Shown here piece after piece: positions 16,028 to 25,470 of a stretch of DNA of 64,000 bases (positions are counted from its first letter, which is position 1; every line of letters starts with the position of its first letter). Source of the stretch: Paenibacillus cremeus (GTDB taxonomy: Bacteria; Bacillota; Bacilli; Paenibacillales; NBRC-103111). A model generated the notes under the pieces. That model was not told where the DNA came from. It saw only the letters and a program-made list of their open reading frames with translations, and made no database searches. The stretch lies in NCBI RefSeq assembly GCF_007786445.1, contig NZ_VNJI01000017.1, positions 62,001 to 126,000 of the forward strand, read 5' to 3'. The position numbers and the translations under genes are program-made.

Positions 16028-17674
16028 GTGTCAGATGATTCTTGTGGAAAAAAATGTGAAAACAGGCATTGGAAAATTGAATCTCCAGCATATAGTAGGA
16101 GGGTCGTACAAATTCCACATCAAGTTATTAAGATCCTTAAAGGCGAAAGTTTCATGAGTATCGCTCAAAGACTAACAAAAGATTTTTACTCGCATCAAAC
16201 GCTTCAAACACTAATCGACAGGAAAGGAAGGTATTTCGATTATAGGTCAAACTTCAATTATTTCAAAGATGATAACCTTTGGAATGAGAAGATAGCAAGA
16301 TTACTTCGAAGTCACGGATATCGCAATTTTGACAAGCTCATTTTAAATCAATTTGATGATCTGTTGTTTGGCGGTACACCCACTTTGCTTCAAAAAAGGC
16401 AACACTATTATCAAACGAAAGTGAAATTTTGCCCCCACTGTCTATATGAAGCCAAGTATCATCGCCTTCTGTGGGACGTAAGTTTGGTCAGTGTTTGCTT
16501 GAAACACAAGTGCAACTTGATTGAAAACTGTCCTAGCTGCGGTCGGCACATTCGCATTCACGATCTTATAGGAGGTGCATGCACATGCGGATTGATTTAT
16601 GCGAACGTTGTCAACACGAAAACTCCAGTTGAAAGCGTGCTTTCTGCACAAAAAGTCATCCAGAGCCTGTTGACAGGTAAAAAGAAGAATATTCGAATTG
16701 AAGGTAACTTTTCGCTAACAGCAAGAGAATATTTCGCTGGACTGGATATGTTTTCAAAACTGCTCGATGGATTCCCCGCACAATTATTGTCCTTTGACAA
16801 CTTAGAAGCAAGTTTCATTGAATTGAATTATAACTTGATCAGAGGAGATAAGCGTGATCTTGAAATGATTAACTTCATTTCTACGATCGCACACGAGCTT
16901 CTGGTGTCGCCGTCAAAGCATTTGGCTTCTATCGTTGAAGCCATTGAACTGAAGCGTGCCACGAAAAGAACGATTCGCGGTAAACGTGAAATCTTTGATC
17001 GAATGCTTGCAAACGGAAAATTTGAAGCGCATAAGAAGATTTATTCCGATTATCACAATACTTCCAACCAAGAATTTGCAAGGATGAAGACCGTCATGCC
17101 AAATGAGTTGAAATACTGCTCGCTTGTTCAGGCTAGAAAGATTCTGCAGTGTGATGACATCACCATTGCAAAATTCGTTCAATTGGGCTTGCTGCAGTTC
17201 GTAGAAGGTAAATTCGGTTCTAGAAAAATCATGCTTGTTGAAAAGGAGAGTGTAGTTAAATTAGCCCAACGAAGGAAAGAACTCCTGGACGTATCTCAAG
17301 TCGCAAAACTGTTCGATATAACTGGTGGCGTCGTAAGAGCAATAGCCAAGAGAAATTTGTTGAAAATGGAGCACGGTAAAGAGAAAGATGGGTACGGAAG
17401 GCGCTTGTTTCACCCTACAGAGGTCTACGTACTAATTAAGGAGGTGGAAAAGCAATGTGTACAAATACCTGAAGACAGCCTTGAATGGGTGCCGTTTCGG
17501 TATCGAGAATTATTAAACCGGCATTACCATTTCAGCTATGCTCAAACGTTGGAAGCAATTTTATCAGGAAGGTTTAGTTGCGGTAAAAAAACCACAAGCA
17601 TCCAAACTCTAGAAGATGTGTATCTTTACTTGCCTGAGCTTACAAAAATGTTAGCTAAAAAGCAAGGTAAATAA
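16028..17674 (+). CDS. TniQ/TnsD-family transposition target-selection protein 2
   Basis: 548 aa. The TniQ zinc pattern recurs: KFCPHC, a W, SVCLKH, NCPSC and a final CTC, followed by IRIHDLIGGAC, which parallels ISIHNLMNGNC in the first TniQ. The two proteins are homologous but strongly diverged. The C-terminal part has helix-turn-helix-like segments (VSQVAKLFDITGGVVRAIAK). The start is GTG 16028 and lacks a good ribosome site, so a later start is possible. It is 24 bases upstream of the transposase gene and likely cotranscribed. Elements with two TniQ proteins usually use them for two different target types. Confidence 0.82.
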   Translation: MSDDSCGKKCENRHWKIESPAYSRRVVQIPHQVIKILKGESFMSIAQRLTKDFYSHQTLQTLIDRKGRYFDYRSNFNYFKDDNLWNEKIARLLRSHGYRNFDKLILNQFDDLLFGGTPTLLQKRQHYYQTKVKFCPHCLYEAKYHRLLWDVSLVSVCLKHKCNLIENCPSCGRHIRIHDLIGGACTCGLIYANVVNTKTPVESVLSAQKVIQSLLTGKKKNIRIEGNFSLTAREYFAGLDMFSKLLDGFPAQLLSFDNLEASFIELNYNLIRGDKRDLEMINFISTIAHELLVSPSKHLASIVEAIELKRATKRTIRGKREIFDRMLANGKFEAHKKIYSDYHNTSNQEFARMKTVMPNELKYCSLVQARKILQCDDITIAKFVQLGLLQFVEGKFGSRKIMLVEKESVVKLAQRRKELLDVSQVAKLFDITGGVVRAIAKRNLLKMEHGKEKDGYGRRLFHPTEVYVLIKEVEKQCVQIPEDSLEWVPFRYRELLNRHYHFSYAQTLEAILSGRFSCGKKTTSIQTLEDVYLYLPELTKMLAKKQGK

Positions 17675-17698
17675 AATTAGAAAAGGCGGTAATTCAAT

Positions 17699-19663
17699 TT
17701 GAACACTGTAACCATAATGAAAGGAACACGCTTCATGATGAACAATTGCGTGTTTGAAATCTTGAAAGAACAGCTTCCCGGGAAGTTTGTAGTGAAAAAT
17801 CTGAACCAAAATTCAGAATCGCTTTCCGATCTCAAAGATTTGTTGCGCTTCCACGAAAAAGGGGAATTGACATTTGAAGTAACTGGTCCGCGAACTAGCC
17901 TGAGCGATGAAGGTGTCCGGGAAAACAAAATCGTCGACTTTTCCATGTTACCGGAAAACTCCAAAGAAGTCGCTTCAAGAAGATACGAAGCGATTAAACC
18001 GCTCCTACGGTTCAAAGGCAATAAAATGCAGCCGTATTTTGAAGAACGATCAGCCGAACTCAGGTTGATGGGACATGAGGTTTCAGCATTGACTTTGCGT
18101 CGATGGTTTGATTTTTTTGTGAATAGCGGGAATGATATCAACGCTCTCGTTCCCAACACTATGGATTGTGGAAAGGGAACGCGTTTGTCATCAGAACTTG
18201 AGATGATTATCGACGGCTTTGTAGAAACCTATTATGCAAAAAGGGAGAAAATTCAAGCTACTGATGTTCATCTACGTATCGTTACTGAAGTTGAAAACAA
18301 AAATAAATTTCGAACGCTGGATACGAAATTGGATATACCGTCTTATAATACGGTACTTCGACGGATCAAACAAAAAGATCCGTATGAAATGATGGAGAAA
18401 AGGGAAGGCGAGAAACATGCTTTTGATAAGCTTGGACATGTGAATACACTGGGCAAACCTGCTCGTGCACTCGATGTTATCGAAATGGACCATACGAAGT
18501 TAGATGTCTTTGTCGTCGATGACGAAACAAGGCTTCCGCTTGGAAGACCATGGCTTACAACCGCTGTTGATAAAGCGACTGGTAGCATTGTAGGTATCTA
18601 CATTGACTTCCATCCGCCTTCGTATGTATCGGTTATGAAAGCTTTGTCTCATGCCATGAGTTCAAAATATTATGTTAAGGAGCTATATCCGGACATTAAA
18701 AATGAATGGGGTGCTTACGGAGTTCCAAAATTGTTGAAGGTTGACAATGGTAAGGAATTCAGAAGCAGTTCACTCGATGATGCTTGTAAACAACTTGGGA
18801 TAGAACTGCAGTTCTGTCCACCACGTAAGCCATGGTATAAGGGGACGGTTGAGCGAACATTTCGAACCTTGAACTCTCAGCTTATCCACCAAATCCCCGG
18901 CACTACGTTTTCTAATGTAGTTCAGAAGAAGGACTATGATCCTGTGAAAAATGCTACTGTGGGTTATCAAAAACTCATAAAGCTTATTCATTCCTGGATT
19001 ATTGACGAGTATTCTCAGCAATTTCACAAAGGCATAAAGGGAGTCCCTGCTAGACTTTGGGCAGAAAGCATTGAGAAGTGGGGGCACCCGCCGCTGCTGC
19101 AAAGTAAGCCGATGTGGGATGTTGTTTTAGGGAAACTCAAGAAAGGCTCGACTGTACAAAGGACAGGTATTCAATTCCAGAACCTTTATTACAATTCGTC
19201 AGCGTTGCAGGATTTAAAGCGGAACTGTATGAAAAAAGATATCAAACACGTGAGTTTCAAATATGATCCGTACGATATTTCCAAAATTCACGTTTACGAT
19301 GAATTGGAAAGGAAATATCTTGAGGTTCCTTGCACTGACCAAGCCTACTCTTTTGGTCTGACGGAGTTTTCGCATCGCTGTATTCTACGTCAACTAAACA
19401 AAGCAAAAAAAAACGTCAATCTTTCGGAGCTAAGTCAAGCAAAAGAACGCTTCTTAAAAGATGTGGAGGAAGAAAAGAGGAAAACGAAAGGCGTTCGCGC
19501 TGCAGCACTTACTCAACCTTCTTCTGCTCAAATTATTAGCTCTGCAACGACGAAAGATGCGAAAGCCGAGATAGAAGTAGCGCAAGTCGAACGAAGCCTT
19601 TTTTTACGATTTGAAGATGAAGAAGAACTTTGGGAGGTAGTTAACAATGCAAATGTTGAGTAA
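17699..19663 (+). CDS. TnsB/TniA-type DDE transposase
   Basis: 654 aa. Catalytic triad of the retroviral-integrase fold: D264 in EMDHTKLD, D349 in KVDNGKEF and E385 in GTVERTF, with 35 residues between the last two. The N-terminal 190 residues hold the DNA-binding helical domains (SALTLRRWFDFF region). After the core is a Mu/TnsB-type beta-barrel (GIQFQNLYYNSSALQDLKRN). The C-terminal tail is charged and would be the TnsC-contacting part. The start TTG follows AAAGGCGG by 10 bases. It overlaps tnsC-like by 17 bases. All residues needed for activity look intact. Confidence 0.9.
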   Translation: MNTVTIMKGTRFMMNNCVFEILKEQLPGKFVVKNLNQNSESLSDLKDLLRFHEKGELTFEVTGPRTSLSDEGVRENKIVDFSMLPENSKEVASRRYEAIKPLLRFKGNKMQPYFEERSAELRLMGHEVSALTLRRWFDFFVNSGNDINALVPNTMDCGKGTRLSSELEMIIDGFVETYYAKREKIQATDVHLRIVTEVENKNKFRTLDTKLDIPSYNTVLRRIKQKDPYEMMEKREGEKHAFDKLGHVNTLGKPARALDVIEMDHTKLDVFVVDDETRLPLGRPWLTTAVDKATGSIVGIYIDFHPPSYVSVMKALSHAMSSKYYVKELYPDIKNEWGAYGVPKLLKVDNGKEFRSSSLDDACKQLGIELQFCPPRKPWYKGTVERTFRTLNSQLIHQIPGTTFSNVVQKKDYDPVKNATVGYQKLIKLIHSWIIDEYSQQFHKGIKGVPARLWAESIEKWGHPPLLQSKPMWDVVLGKLKKGSTVQRTGIQFQNLYYNSSALQDLKRNCMKKDIKHVSFKYDPYDISKIHVYDELERKYLEVPCTDQAYSFGLTEFSHRCILRQLNKAKKNVNLSELSQAKERFLKDVEEEKRKTKGVRAAALTQPSSAQIISSATTKDAKAEIEVAQVERSLFLRFEDEEELWEVVNNANVE

Positions 19664-20576
19664 GGAAGAAAAGCTTAAATTTGTGGAAGGGATTCGAATT
19701 ATTCATCCACAATTTCAAAAAGCGATGCGTTATATCGAAGAAGCGCATCATGAGTCCTCGTATACTACAGATCCATTGTCGCTTTTGATCTTCGGCAACT
19801 CCGGTTGCGGTAAGACAACATTGTTTGAAACGTATATCAAGAAGCATGACCAAGTAACGAATACGGTCGTTGACGGTATTAGAAGTACGAACCGCGTGAT
19901 TTTACACGCAAGTATTCCTAGTCCGGCAACGCATGTCACTGTAACAGAACGGCTCCTTAAACAGTTGGGAGATCCTTATCCAAGCAAAGGAACGGTTGGG
20001 CAAAAGGACCTGCGACTTGTGAACCTGATAAAGTCGAACAAAGTTCAGCTGATTATGCTTGATGAAATTCAACATTTTATCGACAAGGATAAGGAGAAAG
20101 TCATTCACAAGGTATCAGATTGGTTTAAATCGTTGATCAATCAAACGAGAGTACCTGTTGTATTATTTGGTCTCGAAGAGGCGCAGCAGGTTCTCGATGC
20201 AAATGAGCAGTTGAGCCGGAGGTTTCCTGTGCGAATGAACATTAAGCCATTTGGTTTCAAAAGCCCGAAAGAGATTGAGGAATTCAGGAGATTAATGCAC
20301 GAAATCGATCAACAACTGTGTAAGGTTTTTACAAAACCTTCTCTTCTCGGAGATGAGGAGATGTGCGAGCGCATGTTCTATGCTACGAACGGTTCCATTG
20401 ACTCAATTATGAAACTCATCCGCCGCAGTGCAAAGGAGGTCATTGAACGAGATGGAGAATGCATTGATTTGATGGATTTGGCAAGAGCATATGAACGATA
20501 TACCCATGTTAAAATGGACAAAGCTGTAAATCCCTTTGTTATTGAACACTTTTCGCTTTCCAAATTCTCTGCATAG
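19647..20576 (+). CDS. TnsC/TniB-type AAA+ ATPase
   Basis: 309-aa transposition regulator. Walker A GNSGCGKT (50-57), Walker B LIMLDEIQHF (D139, E140), a sensor-1-like VVLFGLEEA and an arginine pair at LSRRFPVR are all visible. TniB/TnsC ATPases form filaments on DNA, bridge TniQ-marked targets to the transposase and give target immunity. The length matches TniB rather than the larger Tn7 TnsC. Its start lies within the transposase gene, which indicates translational coupling. Confidence 0.9.
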   Translation: MQMLSKEEKLKFVEGIRIIHPQFQKAMRYIEEAHHESSYTTDPLSLLIFGNSGCGKTTLFETYIKKHDQVTNTVVDGIRSTNRVILHASIPSPATHVTVTERLLKQLGDPYPSKGTVGQKDLRLVNLIKSNKVQLIMLDEIQHFIDKDKEKVIHKVSDWFKSLINQTRVPVVLFGLEEAQQVLDANEQLSRRFPVRMNIKPFGFKSPKEIEEFRRLMHEIDQQLCKVFTKPSLLGDEEMCERMFYATNGSIDSIMKLIRRSAKEVIERDGECIDLMDLARAYERYTHVKMDKAVNPFVIEHFSLSKFSA

Positions 20577-20879
20577 TGAAAAGCCACCAAGAAAGCATAA
20601 GCTTCCTTGGCGGTTACATAATAAAATTTATTTTTTCTTCACTAATTTTTACTTCATGTAACAATTTCCTTTCAGCTACTGTTAAAGTCTCCAATTTAAG
20701 CTGACATCCAATTGAAGTTGATAGTGACGTCACGCTTTCCTCGGCTATAGAAGATTTGAGCAATCAATCAATAAATTTTGAAATATTGGTAAAAACAAAC
20801 TTAAAGTTAAAATTACAAAAAAATACATGAATGGAATATTTGTGTCAATAATGGATAATAGAGGAGGTCACTATAAACG
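20577..20879. other. Intergenic stretch after the ATPase gene
   Basis: Begins with an imperfect stem (CCACCAAGAAAGC / GCTTCCTTGGCGG, two mismatches) that may end the transposition operon. A 49-codon frame on the minus strand (20614-20763, TTG start) has no ribosome site and I do not call it. GGAGGT at 20863 serves the next gene. Confidence 0.5.
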
Positions 20880-21212
20880 ATGATACAAGAGGATATACTT
20901 GAGGGATTCAAAATAGATCGAATCGAAATATTTGAAATTCATGGTTGTTTCGGCTTGAATTTTTATTGTATAAACGGCTTCACAGAATACTTTGTAGTAG
21001 ATAATAGTGAAGAGATAGTGGAATTTGTAGCCGGACAACGATCAACTTGGACCGATAATATCGAAATTTTAGTGGAAATGAGCATATGGGAAGTTTTTCG
21101 TTTGAAATTCTTATATTCTGATATCCAAGGAACACAAACTTCGACTTTATTTACGCCCACGCGTGCAAGAGGAGGAGTTCAAAGGTCTAGATCTCAGTTA
21201 GTAGCACATTAA
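20880..21212 (+). CDS. Hypothetical protein, transposon cargo
   Basis: 110 aa, ATG with GGAGGT 11 bases upstream. No recognised family. The first 80 residues look like a compact alpha/beta domain (FKIDRIEIFEIHGCFGLNF); the tail is basic (TRARGGVQRSRSQ). Codon usage is AT-rich like the transposition genes. Confidence 0.6.
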   Translation: MIQEDILEGFKIDRIEIFEIHGCFGLNFYCINGFTEYFVVDNSEEIVEFVAGQRSTWTDNIEILVEMSIWEVFRLKFLYSDIQGTQTSTLFTPTRARGGVQRSRSQLVAH

Positions 21213-21313
21213 GAGAAACCTATGGTTAGCTTTAAAGCATTGACAAAAAGAACCAAGTCAAACAATTTCGAAGCAAGAATCAAGCAGAAGTAGAAATACT
21301 AGGGAGGTATAAG

Positions 21314-21865
21314 ATGATATCAAATTATTTATGCAAAATAGAAGGTTTCAAAAGCGAGGGCGACCATTTCAGTTACACGATCACCTATCGCGAAGAAAAC
21401 TGGGAGACTTGCAACAAACTTACGTTGGATCTTTTGCCGGAAGGTCCCAAATTTGTCGATAGCGGAAATAACAAGTTCAAGGGAGAGTGCCTAGCAGAAA
21501 CTGTTCAGTCCATCAAGATGCAGTGGTTCGACACTGACACTCAGAATAATTTGTGGCATATTGGACGTGCTTTAGAGCCCCTTCTTCCAGGTAACATAGA
21601 AAGCATTAACCTCCAGTACGAGTATAAAGAAGAAGTTGGCAATAGGACGATTCATTTATTTTCGATAAGCGGCATACCTGATCTTGAGTTTAGTTATATC
21701 GAAGAAGACGGTAAAGAAATTAAACTCTACGCCGTTCGTCCAGCTGCATTTAAAGGTGAAAATATCTTTTATATGACAGGATCTATTTTCGAAAGGTTCT
21801 CGCATCAAATTGATGAGCAAATCGCTAACCATCCGAAACTCAGGATGAAAATACTCTTTCAATAA
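21314..21865 (+). CDS. Hypothetical protein, transposon cargo
   Basis: 183 aa with AGGGAGGTATAAG directly before the ATG. It is acidic and predicted rich in beta strands; no signal peptide or membrane span. No domain recognised. It ends at a strong terminator, so it closes the rightward unit of the element. Confidence 0.65.
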   Translation: MISNYLCKIEGFKSEGDHFSYTITYREENWETCNKLTLDLLPEGPKFVDSGNNKFKGECLAETVQSIKMQWFDTDTQNNLWHIGRALEPLLPGNIESINLQYEYKEEVGNRTIHLFSISGIPDLEFSYIEEDGKEIKLYAVRPAAFKGENIFYMTGSIFERFSHQIDEQIANHPKLRMKILFQ

Positions 21866-21867
21866 AA

Positions 21868-21898
21868 AAGAAGAGCTGAAGTTTCGCTCTTCTTTTTT
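21868..21898 (+). terminator. Rho-independent terminator
   Basis: AAGAAGAGC pairs with GCTCTTCTT (9 bp, loop of 9), then a T-run. Lies 3 bases after the stop. Confidence 0.9.
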
Positions 21899-22051
21899 TA
21901 CGGCTTCTTGCTAGTTTAATCTTACTCTGGTTACTCATAATCTTCAGGTAAGCGTACACACGGATCCAGCCGCGCATCCTTTAAGTGGAACAAATCAACC
22001 GCCATTTTCAAATTGCATCGGAGCAAACAGATCGCTATTCTTGTTTATCAG

Positions 22052-23731
22052 TCAATGCTCACATCTTTTCACAGGGTGCATATCGTGAATAATAAATCGT
22101 GACTTCACGGAAAGCGATGGCGAATAAAAAAATGAAAAACGAGATATTTTCGGTTGATATTTCTTATTACTAAAATTAGAAAAAAGAAAAGCTTCTTTAT
22201 CACGAATAATAAATTTGATGTGCTCTTTGTCTTTTCCAAACGTCTGAATGCTCGTTATTTCAGTGTTTGGTGAATAAAAACACGCCTCGGGGTTTCCAAC
22301 TCCGTATGGTTCTAAAATTCGAAGTTGTGACGCGATTTCGTGAGAGAATTGATGTAAATGAAGTGTTAAATCATATTCTTGAGCAGTTTGTAAGTGCGAA
22401 TCTGGAATAAAAGTTTCTTGGATGTCTTTAGCGAAGGAATCGATCAATTCAGGAATTACTGAAAGCCCTGCAGCTGCTTTATGCCCACCGAAGCGCAGTA
22501 GGTGTCGAGAACAACTTGAAATTGCATCTACAATACTAAAGTTGTGTGGTCCCGAGCGGGCGCTACCTTTTCCGGAGTTCGTCAAAATTATGGCTGGACG
22601 AGCATATAAATTTGATATTCGACTGGCTATTATGCCAATGACCCCTTCGTGAAAATCGCCTCGAATCACCATAATTGATTGGTTTTTCAACCCTGAGGTT
22701 TGTACAATTGATTCTGCCATCAGTGTTTGGGCGTTAGTAAGAGACTTGCGGTCGTCATTGTATTGTAGAAGTTTTGCTATCGTTTCATCTTCAACAGAGT
22801 CGCCTAATAGGAAGCTTACGGCTAGGTTCGGGTCTGCAACACGACCGGCGGCGTTGAAGATAGGAGCAAGGCGAAATCCAATTTCAGAACTTGTCAATTG
22901 CCTTGGATTCAGTTTCAAAGCTTCGAGCATTTTCGCGAATGGCGTCGAAGGAGACATTTGCATTTTTTTTAGTCCGAGCCCTGCAATGATCCGGTTTTCT
23001 CTCTGCAACGGCATCATATCGGCAATCGTTCCTAGTGCTGCAAGTTCGAGATAATCGTACAGATAGGCTTTAAAGTCGTATTGCGTGAGCGAAAACAAAG
23101 CTTGTACGAGCTTAAAAGCAATTGCCGCACCGCAAATGTGCGGAAATGGATAAGATATTCCATCCTTGCGCTGGGGGTTGATGAACGCATCGCATATCGG
23201 GTGCTCGCCAGACGGCAGAAGCTGGTGGTGGTCGGTGATGGCTAACCCCATACCTAATTTTTTTGCAAGGTGCGCCGCCTCAAGGGCGGTGGAGCCGTTA
23301 TCCACGGTTATAATGAGAGCCACGCCTTTGGCGTGGAACTCATTAACAGCTATGGTCGTCAGCCCATAGCCTTCCTCGCGTAGGGGGAGGCGATAGATGA
23401 CCGTTGCGCCAAAAAAACGAAGCGCCTTTACGAGAATACTTGTGCTCGTGATGCCATCGACATCGTAATCGCCAAAAATACCGATGATTTCCCTTTTGCG
23501 AATGGCGGAAATAATAAGCGATACCGCCTTTTTCATATCGGGAAGTAAAAACGGATCTAGCAGCTGTGATTTATCGTAAAAAAGAAATGAAGATATATGT
23601 TCTTCCGTCGAATCGATGCCTCTATTTTGCAGTAATTGGATGACGATAGGATCAATGTTAAACATCCTTGACCAATACTGGAGCTCGTCATGCGTTAGTA
23701 TGTTCTTTTTCATTGACCAAAGTGGCATCAT
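22052..23731 (-). CDS. RecJ-family single-stranded DNA exonuclease, transposon cargo
   Basis: About 560 aa. DHH phosphoesterase motifs are intact: FGDYDVDGITST, ITVDNGS, ITDHHQ and ELAALGTIADMMPL; the DHHA1 motif is FGGHKAAAGL, followed by an OB-fold region. RecJ degrades 5' ended single strands during recombination and repair. It is much shorter than the roughly 780-aa RecJ of Bacillus, lacking the Firmicute C-terminal extension. The frame continues to 23785 (TTG) but that start has no ribosome site; ATG 23731 or 23728 follows AGAGGT closely. It is transcribed opposite to the transposition genes. A housekeeping recJ is expected elsewhere, so this is probably an accessory copy. Confidence 0.85.
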   Translation of the reverse strand: MMPLWSMKKNILTHDELQYWSRMFNIDPIVIQLLQNRGIDSTEEHISSFLFYDKSQLLDPFLLPDMKKAVSLIISAIRKREIIGIFGDYDVDGITSTSILVKALRFFGATVIYRLPLREEGYGLTTIAVNEFHAKGVALIITVDNGSTALEAAHLAKKLGMGLAITDHHQLLPSGEHPICDAFINPQRKDGISYPFPHICGAAIAFKLVQALFSLTQYDFKAYLYDYLELAALGTIADMMPLQRENRIIAGLGLKKMQMSPSTPFAKMLEALKLNPRQLTSSEIGFRLAPIFNAAGRVADPNLAVSFLLGDSVEDETIAKLLQYNDDRKSLTNAQTLMAESIVQTSGLKNQSIMVIRGDFHEGVIGIIASRISNLYARPAIILTNSGKGSARSGPHNFSIVDAISSCSRHLLRFGGHKAAAGLSVIPELIDSFAKDIQETFIPDSHLQTAQEYDLTLHLHQFSHEIASQLRILEPYGVGNPEACFYSPNTEITSIQTFGKDKEHIKFIIRDKEAFLFSNFSNKKYQPKISRFSFFYSPSLSVKSRFIIHDMHPVKRCEH

Positions 23732-23814
23732 TACCTCTACCTTTACAGTTTGTATTTTTGTTTTGCGAGTTTTTTTTACAGGCAAAGCGCATGCGGAATT
23801 CTGATCACTTAACG

Positions 23815-24114
23815 TTATACAAGTAATAAACGTAATCTTAACTTGGAATGATTCAGTATCTGATCTCTAAAAGCTTCGCGTTGTGATCTGCTCCTGAATT
23901 TAAGCCCAAAAATACGAACTCTTTTATTCGTATAAATAAAAATCGAGATGATTTTCGGTAATCGTCCGCTGCTGTAATCAAATTCAACATCCGATACGGT
24001 ACAATTTGCTTCGAGATCAGTATCGACAATTGCGGTAATTCTGATTGTTCCATCAGGTTCACGATCCATTCCCCAAATTTCAACTATATTTCGAAGAAAA
24101 AGTATTTTATTCAC
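23815..24114 (-). CDS. Hypothetical protein, transposon cargo
   Basis: 99 aa, GTG start; GATGAGG immediately precedes it, so the spacing is poor and the true start could be the ATG 45 bases further in. An alternating beta pattern (GTIRITAIVDTDLEANCTV) and a basic C-terminal tail (KFRSRSQREAFRDQI). No family recognised. Lies 83 bases upstream of recJ-like, same strand. Confidence 0.5.
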   Translation of the reverse strand: MNKILFLRNIVEIWGMDREPDGTIRITAIVDTDLEANCTVSDVEFDYSSGRLPKIISIFIYTNKRVRIFGLKFRSRSQREAFRDQILNHSKLRLRLLLV

Positions 24115-24207
24115 CTCATCGCATTTGAAGTCGATTACGGCGATTCCACCGCCGCTTTTTAATTTGAATCTTCTTTCACAAGCCCAAATTAATACCTTTT
24201 AAAATAT

Positions 24208-24441
24208 TTATTTCGGGACTTTATTCGAATAATAATCCTCCAACAATTTTGACAATCGCACTGGCTTATATGTTCGAAGATATTTCTCCAATAAGGCTAG
24301 TTCATCAGGATACTTCTCGCCTCTCTCTTTAACAATGTTTAATTCTAATTCAAGGTATTGAACAAAACGTTCCAGAAGATCTAATTCGTGTACAACAAAG
24401 CGTCGCAGATATACAAATTCCAGAAGATCTTCTAATTCCAA
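24208..24441 (-). CDS. Small helical protein, transposon cargo
   Basis: 77 aa from TTG 24441, chosen because GGAGGTGA lies 7 bases upstream; the longer frame runs through that signal. Leucine and glutamate rich with heptad-like spacing (HELDLLERFVQYLELELNIV), so probably a coiled coil. No family recognised. Confidence 0.6.
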   Translation of the reverse strand: MELEDLLEFVYLRRFVVHELDLLERFVQYLELELNIVKERGEKYPDELALLEKYLRTYKPVRLSKLLEDYYSNKVPK

Positions 24442-24597
24442 TTTAATGTCACCTCCAGTAAATAAGTAAGGAATAGCGAGTCGCCACCGTAAAATCACTT
24501 CAATCTTTCAGCTTGTGTAAGAAAAGGTTTTTCAAGAATGCCCTTCCTTTCTTTGAAATTAATATTGCTTGGAGTGTATATATTTTTGAAATGAAGT

Positions 24598-24614
24598 TGA
24601 TAATAACATTATCA
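24598..24614. promoter_or_regulatory. Palindrome, candidate operator
   Basis: TGATAAT-AAC-ATTATCA, followed by a further TTTTGATAATC. The half-sites resemble Fur/Zur-type boxes but the spacing (3) is not the canonical 1. It lies upstream of the 77-aa gene. Confidence 0.3.
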
Positions 24615-24754
24615 TTTTGATAATCAAAAGCATCCGGTAATCACCAGATTCCATTGTCAAACGGTATTTCTCGGATAATGACAGGAAAATGCAGGGATAG
24701 TCTAGGATGGGCGTCGGATGAACAACCCAATCCTAGGCACGATTTTGTCAGTCT

Positions 24755-25363
24755 TCATTTGAAATTTATTGCTAAAGAAACAAGAGTCTCATTTGCCATT
24801 GCACGTTTTTTGCACTTGAGTATCTTATTTCTGAATGGATGGCTCGACGCCTTGATATAAGCAAGAAATGCGTCTAAGCCAAGATACCCTTTCAGCGAAT
24901 TCACAGACTTAATGCTGAATACAATGTTTCCAGCGGTGTAACCAAGTCGAGGCTCTAGTTTCTCGACCTCCATATGGAGACGGGAATTGGAAGGATTCAA
25001 ATCCCAAGCCATTTCCAGATCCGTGTAGAAACATTTTCCAATTTGTGCGTTGAAGAGATCCTCGAGGTATCTTGCCAAATCTTTCGTTCGCATGCAAGGA
25101 AAACCTCCTCTTTTTGCTCTTTGTTTGCAGTCAGATGCAAGACGATAAAATTTATTGCTGTTCTGCTTGATTAGAGATGCTTCAATTGTATGTACTTTGC
25201 ATAAATGAGATACACCATATGCACCTCCACTTTTAGGGTGACGGTTAGGATAAAATCTTTCGAGCGGTAAGTGCTTACTACACCCGACACATTTCTTTAA
25301 AACAATACCCCCAATCACCCGATAGGGAGTATTTTTTCTTTTTTTGTGCAGTATTTTTTCCAC
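24755..25363 (-). CDS. Putative HNH-like endonuclease, transposon cargo
   Basis: 202 aa, GTG start with GGAGGTAA 6 bases upstream. The N-terminal KKCVGCSKHLPLERFYPNR and a second Cys near SHLCKVH resemble the zinc-binding head of phage-type HNH proteins. The later GKCFYTDLEM and VEKLEPRLGYTAGNIVFSIK follow the fold of endonuclease VII/HNH proteins, where the usual sequence is a CPYTG motif and then VDRIDN...GYT..N. The catalytic His is not obvious, so activity is uncertain. Outermost gene on the right side of the element. Confidence 0.5.
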   Translation of the reverse strand: MEKILHKKRKNTPYRVIGGIVLKKCVGCSKHLPLERFYPNRHPKSGGAYGVSHLCKVHTIEASLIKQNSNKFYRLASDCKQRAKRGGFPCMRTKDLARYLEDLFNAQIGKCFYTDLEMAWDLNPSNSRLHMEVEKLEPRLGYTAGNIVFSIKSVNSLKGYLGLDAFLAYIKASSHPFRNKILKCKKRAMANETLVSLAINFK

Positions 25364-25414
25364 GAAATTACCTCCATTTTTGTTTGGAATTGCCAGCAGA
25401 CACTATGATGTCCG

Positions 25415-25450
25415 AAAAAAGAATCCCTTATACAGGAGGGATTCTTTTTT
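25415..25450. terminator. Bidirectional terminator at the right side of the element
   Basis: A 13-bp perfect stem, AAAAAAGAATCCC with GGGATTCTTTTTT. No gene ends at it on either strand, so it appears to insulate the element from transcription coming from comEC or going into it. Confidence 0.75.
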
Positions 25451-25470
25451 CAATTTGTTTGAGAATAGAT

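Noticed and set aside
20614..20763. 49-codon frame on the minus strand after the transposition ATPase
   Set aside because: TTG start without a ribosome site; overlaps the probable terminator; no homologue recognised.
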